A DNA stretch of 64,000 bases from Trichostrongylus colubriformis. Lineage: Eukaryota; Nematoda; Chromadorea; Rhabditida; Trichostrongylidae. The notes under the pieces were generated by a model. That model saw only the letters and a list, made by a program, of their open reading frames with translations, did no database searches and was not told where the DNA came from. The stretch covers positions 2,915,992 to 2,979,991 of the forward strand of contig OZ022261.1 of the NCBI GenBank assembly GCA_963978905.1, given 5' to 3'. Each line of letters opens with the position of its first letter. Within the stretch, counting starts at the first letter, position 1. The translations under genes were made by a program, and so were the position numbers. Shown here one piece after another: positions 59,455-64,000 of the stretch.

Positions 59455-59935
59455 GTAGCAAAAGCTACAGTCATCAGTTGTCGATTTTTGTGAATCATTG
59501 AACGGCAATGTTTTCTTGATCCCTTGTGGAACTTTACTTTTCCCTCAAAACGAAAAGCTTTGTTTAGTCTTTTCTTGGAAAAAAGCAAAGCGGGAATCAC
59601 GCAAAACATAAGACCTGTGACAACGATGTTTTCTGAATGTTGTTCGACGCGATGGCCGGATAAAAGGTGGTGACTGCAACGATGGGGTGCCTTCAGCTCT
59701 AGCTTCGAGTTCCCTTTGTCTCTCCCAACGACCTCGGTTGGACCGCAATATCAAGGACAATATTCTCCAACAATATCGCTTCAGAACGACTCCGGTTAAA
59801 TAGTAATATATTTCAGAATTCAATAAATATTCAACAATTTGCCTTTGCTCAAATTGCTTTAAAGGTAACACCGCGTCGCCACCGCCAAGAGAATTTGACG
59901 AGCAACCTTTATAAACGCTACACGACATATTATAG
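59455..59935 (+). repeat. Dispersed repeat R3, copy 2
   Basis: Counterpart of 54205-54625, with about 60 extra bases around 59690-59730. It begins exactly after GGAGTGTAGC with AAAAGCTACAGTCATCAGTT and ends near GAGCAACCTTTATAAACGC. Confidence 0.75.
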
Positions 59936-61219
59936 ACGCTTCCATTTCTTCCCGTTTTCCTTTTCCTCTCTACCCCTCCCGGTGCCCTTGAAGCGTTGAT
60001 CCCAATATCAGCTTTGAGTTATGATAGACCCTAATTACCATGGACATACACAATGATGGACTGATGCTCAGCGATCGGTTTCTTCGCATTAACAGCAAAA
60101 CAAATGAACGTCGAAAATACCGTTTCAAGGGTTGTTCCAGAAGCAGCTTGTGCAAAAAAGGAACAATCAATGGTGAAAAAAAACTCGTTCATTATCTCAT
60201 ATTTAATACTATAGTGTTCCACTGATCAAAATTAAGTTTATCACCTGAAACTGTTATTCTTCAAGTTACCATCATTACGCGGAGGCGCATTAATGCTTCC
60301 ACAGCAAGCATCCATTTTAAAGACAGCATTAGGGGTAATGCGGTAATGGAGAAATCCCTACAAGAAGTAACTCACATGGTAGTCCAGGGCCTAGAAAGGC
60401 TATCTGTGGCGAAATCCCGGTGAAAAAGCGCCCCTCCGAGCTGTAGTAACGGCGCAACGGATCATTGATTTCTTGATCCCGCCTCCCTTTGATTTCTTGA
60501 TCCCGCCTCCCGATGACGTAATTCCCGATTGACTGGGGTGGGAGCGGCCAAGGAGATGCGGCAGGATCGAAGGTTTTGCGGCTCGCTTTCGCAGTTTTAG
60601 CTTGAAGCTCACTCCAAAAAGTAGATGTTGTCGTACTTCCAAACATTCTCTTGTGTATACTTGGCAACATGCCAATGGAAAACTACATTAGATTACTTCC
60701 CTCTTGACGGACAGGTCGTCCGCGTTGAGACTCAACGGTGAGAAGGGGGTCCTATTTCTCGGGTTTTTGGCCATTTCCAACCGCTTTTTCTCCACTGTCT
60801 TGTTACTAAGCATCTCGACTTTCATATCACTACTTCTTTTACTTTTCGTCCAACTTTCTCCTAATGATGCCTTTGATGCAAGTAACTGAAGCGTCAAAGG
60901 AAAAGAACCAGTTTCATTTCGGCCGGCGCCGCAAAAATAAATAAGATTAGAATATAGAAAGTCACACGCATTAGTCAGCGTAGTTTGCAACAGCACGCGA
61001 GTGCTCTAAAACTGCTCAATTCTTATAGTGCATCCCTTTTTGAATATTCATCACACCACTGCCGTAAGCTGTATATGCAAATGTAACAAAAATCCATAAA
61101 GAAAGCATTTCAGTGACACACCTGTCGTAGGTAGTCCTCGTGTCGGTTGCCTGAAATTCATCCTATTTTCAGAATAAGAGAAACATTCGTTCGAAATATG
61201 CTGGGCATTACGTACTTTT
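59936..61219. other. Unassigned stretch with one module of the composite repeat
   Basis: At 60690-60850 (minus) a diverged copy of the composite repeat's middle module is visible (read inverted: GTCGAGATGCTTAGTAACAA, GGAAATGGCCAAAAACCCGA). At 60472-60518 a 24-base word TTTGATTTCTTGATCCCGCC is doubled. No gene is recognised before the minus-strand gene that ends at 61220. Confidence 0.45.
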
Positions 61220-62761
61220 TCAGGGACTGCAAAGCAATAATTCAGCTGCTGCGTTTAGATCCCATGCTCTCGACTGCAAGGCTTCTGCCGCTTTGCCTCT
61301 GTTGGAAGCAATCTGAGTCTCAACAAGGTGTTCGATTTTCAGCTCCTTCAAGGCGACAGCGATGTCGCCTCTACACTTTGCGACCATCTGATCGCAACGA
61401 GATCGGCTGAAAAAGAAAGCGATCTTAAGGATGATATTCGAAATTAGTGAAAGCAGAAACATACTCTGCGAAGGGTGCATCTGCATACAGAATCTCCATC
61501 TGCTCAGCACGACTAATGCCTGTATCGCTTACTGGCTGCATTCCAGGAGCATTTTGACTCGATCGAGAGCCACCCTGAACCCTACTCTTTCCGAAGCCTA
61601 CTTCGTATTCCACATCAATGACAACACACTCACAGCAAGAGGATCGAATGCTTGAAGCAGATCCACATCTTCACTTATTGTGACTGGAGTGCACGGGCCC
61701 AGGCGTGGCGGGAGAATTCCACCTGCTCGTTGGGAGTAATGTTGTGAGTAATTCGGAGGGACTAAAATATGTCTAGAAATATGCATGTATGCTTCCCAGA
61801 GGAGATTTGTTACAATTCATCAGTTCCGTTGTCCGATAAGTCAATCGCATCCTAATTTTACTGGCGGGGGGACTAAAATATGTCTAGAAATATGCATGTA
61901 TGCTTCCCAGAGGAGATTTGTTACAATTCATCAGTTCCGTTGTCCGATAAGTCAATCGCATCCTAATTTTACTGGCGGGGGGACTAAAATATGTCTAGAA
62001 ATATGCATGTATGCTTCCCAGAGGAGATTTGTTACAATTCATCAGTTCCGTTGTCCGATAAGTCAATCGCATCCTAATTTTACTGGAGCGCTCCAAAATG
62101 GCCTCGACGTGGAAACAAGGTCAGCTGAAATTAGCGATGAGTTTCTGGAAGAAACGAAAAAGATCTACCAGCGGTAGGGATGACTTGAAACAAAAAGATG
62201 CAGTTCGGTACCAGTATAACCAGAGGTTTCGGTCAAGTTGTGCTTATAGAACTTAAGCCAATACGAAAAGAGCAAAGGAGGGCAATGCGAGGCCCTGTCA
62301 ACAATGAATTTAGGTTAAAAGCTGGAGCAACAGCACGAAATTGGCGCCAACGCCATAAACCGAGATCGCAATCATGATCAGCGCCCCGAGTAACCCCCCA
62401 GCAAGAATCATTTTCATCCAACACGCGCTTTGTGGGATAGTCAGTTAAATAACGTTATAAAGGAAGGTGCTAAAAATATATGGAAAAATCTCTCCATTTA
62501 AAGGCTCAGAAAGGCGGTAGACGCGGAAAATGAGATCAATCGATTTCGTAGAATTTTTTCGAGTATTTTGGAATGAATTTGTGAGTCTCACATTCTTTCG
62601 ACACCAACTGTAGCAACAATAAGGAGCTGCAACATACCCATACCGAACAGTGGCGAATTCAGGGACACTGGAGCGCTGTTTGTGAGGCTGAATAAAGGAA
62701 GCTGTGTTTGCATAGTCGGTTGTGGTCTGATTGAGTTCAAAGAGACGTTCGCTGGAGCAGG
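61220..62761 (-). CDS. C-terminal part of an ACK-like protein: proline-rich linker and UBA-like domain
   Basis: Minus-strand exons, in transcript order, are 62761-62638 or 62644 (PAPANVSLNSIRPQPTMQTQ...), an unresolved gap, 62144-62084 (NSSLISADLVSTSRPFWSAP), microexons 61983-61973 and 61872-61862, then 61761-61634 (PPNYSQ...LPPRLGPCTPVTISEDVDLL), 61574-61465 (GGSRSSQNAPGMQPVSDTG..) and 61406-61220, ending TGA. From 62144 on all phases agree. The last exon encodes ALKELKIEHLVETQIASNRG and AAEALQSRAWDLNAAAELLL, a UBA-like three-helix pattern closest, in my memory, to the C-terminus of ACK-family tyrosine kinases (worm SID-3/ARK-1). The linker is rich in proline, as in those proteins. The kinase and SH3 parts would lie beyond the window. 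The family call is moderate; the splice model of the last three exons is better supported than the name. Confidence 0.5.
61762..62083 (-). repeat. Triplicated 100-bp intron with two 11-nt microexons
   Basis: A 111-bp unit is repeated so that three identical 100-bp introns (62083-61984, 61972-61873 and 61861-61762; donor GTAAAATTAG, acceptor CATATTTTAG) alternate with two identical 11-nt stretches TCCCCCCGCCA (61983-61973 and 61872-61862). Each 11-mer is framed by a proper acceptor and donor. Splicing both in adds 22 nt and joins phase 0 of exon 62144-62084 to phase 1 of exon 61761-61634, giving SAP-SPRHPPA-I-PPNYSQ. Including none or only one shifts the frame. Confidence 0.8.
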
Positions 62762-62989
62762 CTGAAAAATTCCGACTTACTATTAGTTACGTACGCTCCC
62801 CTTATTACCGGCAAGCGTTTACCGTAGCACGTAGCCTTGGGGGTGAGTAGAAATATCTTTGTATTAATATGGCAGAACCTGCTACGATTTCAAAACCTCC
62901 TCCTTTCATGGGTTCTCATGGCTGACATTAGCCCATCTTTTCCTCATGATTGACCACTTTCGGGCCGAGCAAACGATTTTTGATCCAAG
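62762..62989. other. Probable intron of the minus-strand gene
   Basis: It lies directly upstream (minus sense) of the acceptor GAATTTTTCAG at 62762-62772. No further exon with convincing signals was found here. Confidence 0.35.
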
Positions 62990-63450
62990 GACCGAACGTT
63001 TCAGTGCACGCTCCGCCCACCGTGGGGGAGGTTAGCTGGGTCCATGTTTGCTCTTTATTTCTTGTACCATGCCCTACCCATCCCAAGCTTCTGCCCATTT
63101 CTACAGGTTGCTTTTCATGTAGCATCCGAGCTCCGCCCGCCGCCGCCCCGCCCACTCTGCCCAAATCCCTTTCATGAGCTCCTGGAATTCATTCCTGACC
63201 TTAATCCTTCTTTCCATACTTTTGGGTCATATTGAAACCCAATTAACATTTTCAGTTCGAAACAGAAAGTTTCAGTGCACGCTCCGCACATCATAGGCAG
63301 AGCACAACTTGGTTCATGTGTGCCCCTTACTTCTTATCGCATCCTAAACTTGTACCCATCTCCACAGGTCGTTTTTCATGTAACGTCAAGGATCGGCCAC
63401 TATCACAAATGCTACGCCCACTCTGTCCAAGCCTCTTTCATGACTTTCAG
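62990..63450 (+). repeat. Two tandem copies of a satellite-related 271-bp unit
   Basis: CAGTGCACGCTCCGC at 63002 and 63273 opens two units. Both continue GGTCCATGTTTGCTC/GGTTCATGTGTGCCC, CATCTCCACAGG-type words, TTTTTCATGTA and CCCACTCTG.CCAA. The vocabulary (GTGGG..GG, ATGTGTGCTCC, TACCCATCC, CTACAGG) relates it to the 56-58 kb array. Confidence 0.65.
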
Positions 63451-64000
63451 AGGAGCTACAATACGGTGAAGTTAATGTCGGAACTCTCATGCGAAAGCTT
63501 TCAGCAAGACTTTGTTGACCAAGTAATTTATAGGGGAATTTCACTGAATAAAATCAAGCTTACCACCTAATACATGAGATTAGTAATCATGTCCTCCACT
63601 AAAACACGCAAAACTAAAACAAAACAAGGAACGAAGACGGACTAATCGCTTTACAACCAACTATATACGGCACTCAGAGCCCGCATGCATCGTGCCGCAC
63701 GCCGTGCGCTTCGATGCGGGATACTGTCGTAAATACACACACCTAGCCATCAGTAGTGTATACACTTATGTTAGGAATTCGCGCTGTTGTGCGCGAGTTA
63801 GCTGCCCTTGGTGGGAATCGCAAGTGATTGCATGTAGAAAGGGCGGCAACCATATCTACGTCTATTTTTAATCATTTCGCTGCTATACTGAGTTTGTATC
63901 CCACCTGTTCTCACCTCGGTAGACAGAATTCGAGGCTGCATTTGGAGACAGATCAAATTTAGTTTAGTTTGAATTCTTTGAAATAGCACAGGAAATGGAA
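63451..64000. other. Unassigned window edge
   Basis: If the minus-strand gene extends upstream, exons could lie here. A 21-nt candidate at 63935-63915 (acceptor CCAAATGCAG, donor GTGAGA, PRILSTE) has acceptable signals but is too short to trust. Nothing else is seen. Confidence 0.3.

Noticed and set aside
61785..62177. 130-codon + strand frame with three 37-residue repeats
   Set aside because: The 111-bp unit is a multiple of three, so any open unit gives a long frame. The opposite strand has consistent exons, phases and splice sites through the same DNA.
1..64000. Bacterial-style operons, ribosome binding sites or phage genes
   Set aside because: Intron-containing eukaryotic genes, sparse coding and animal transposons make a prokaryotic reading untenable.

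Overview
The window looks like nuclear DNA of a parasitic roundworm, most likely a strongylid (hookworm-type) nematode. Coding DNA is sparse. Introns are short, with TTTCAG-type 3' sites. The two best-recognised protein sequences are a TRAIP-type RING ligase and a GCK-3/OSR1-type kinase whose wording is very close to the nematode form. Non-coding sequence is packed with short, internally deleted mariner/Tc1 elements and foldback repeats. The species assignment is inference; no database could be searched.

Left part (1-22 kb). A decayed, intronless copy of a gck-3 (WNK-pathway STE20 kinase) gene lies at 2.17-3.58 kb. A dispersed GC-rich repeat at 4.54-5.29 kb has a Tc1-like element inserted in its terminal TATATA. 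A complete ten-exon TRAIP-like E3 ligase gene occupies 6.12-9.97 kb on the + strand; its introns carry a foldback element and a mariner. A two-copy tandem duplication follows its stop codon. Further on are a second mariner (14 kb), a long near-perfect foldback (18.8-19.2 kb) and two exons of a rhodopsin-type neuropeptide receptor (21.1-22.0 kb).

Middle part (22-46 kb). I recognise no intact gene here. There is a purine-rich tract, several pairs of dispersed repeats and a large old direct duplication (about 32.75-37.56 kb against 39.08-45.26 kb). The two arms differ by transposon insertions: copy A carries a mariner and a mariner end, and copy B carries a 5'-truncated CR1-like LINE. Each arm therefore supplies the empty site for the other.

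Right part (46-64 kb). A 2.2-kb element with about 125-bp inverted ends holds a nested mariner and a tRNA-like segment. Then come a degraded BEL/Pao gag zinc-knuckle region and a second copy of the 4.5-kb repeat in which one module has been amplified into a ~250-bp tandem array (56.2-58.7 kb). The 3' half of a minus-strand gene (61.2-62.8 kb) has a proline-rich linker and a C-terminal UBA-like domain, similar to ACK-type tyrosine kinases. One of its introns has been triplicated, creating two identical 11-nt microexons; the reading frame closes only if both are spliced in. I regard this as the most interesting observation in the window.
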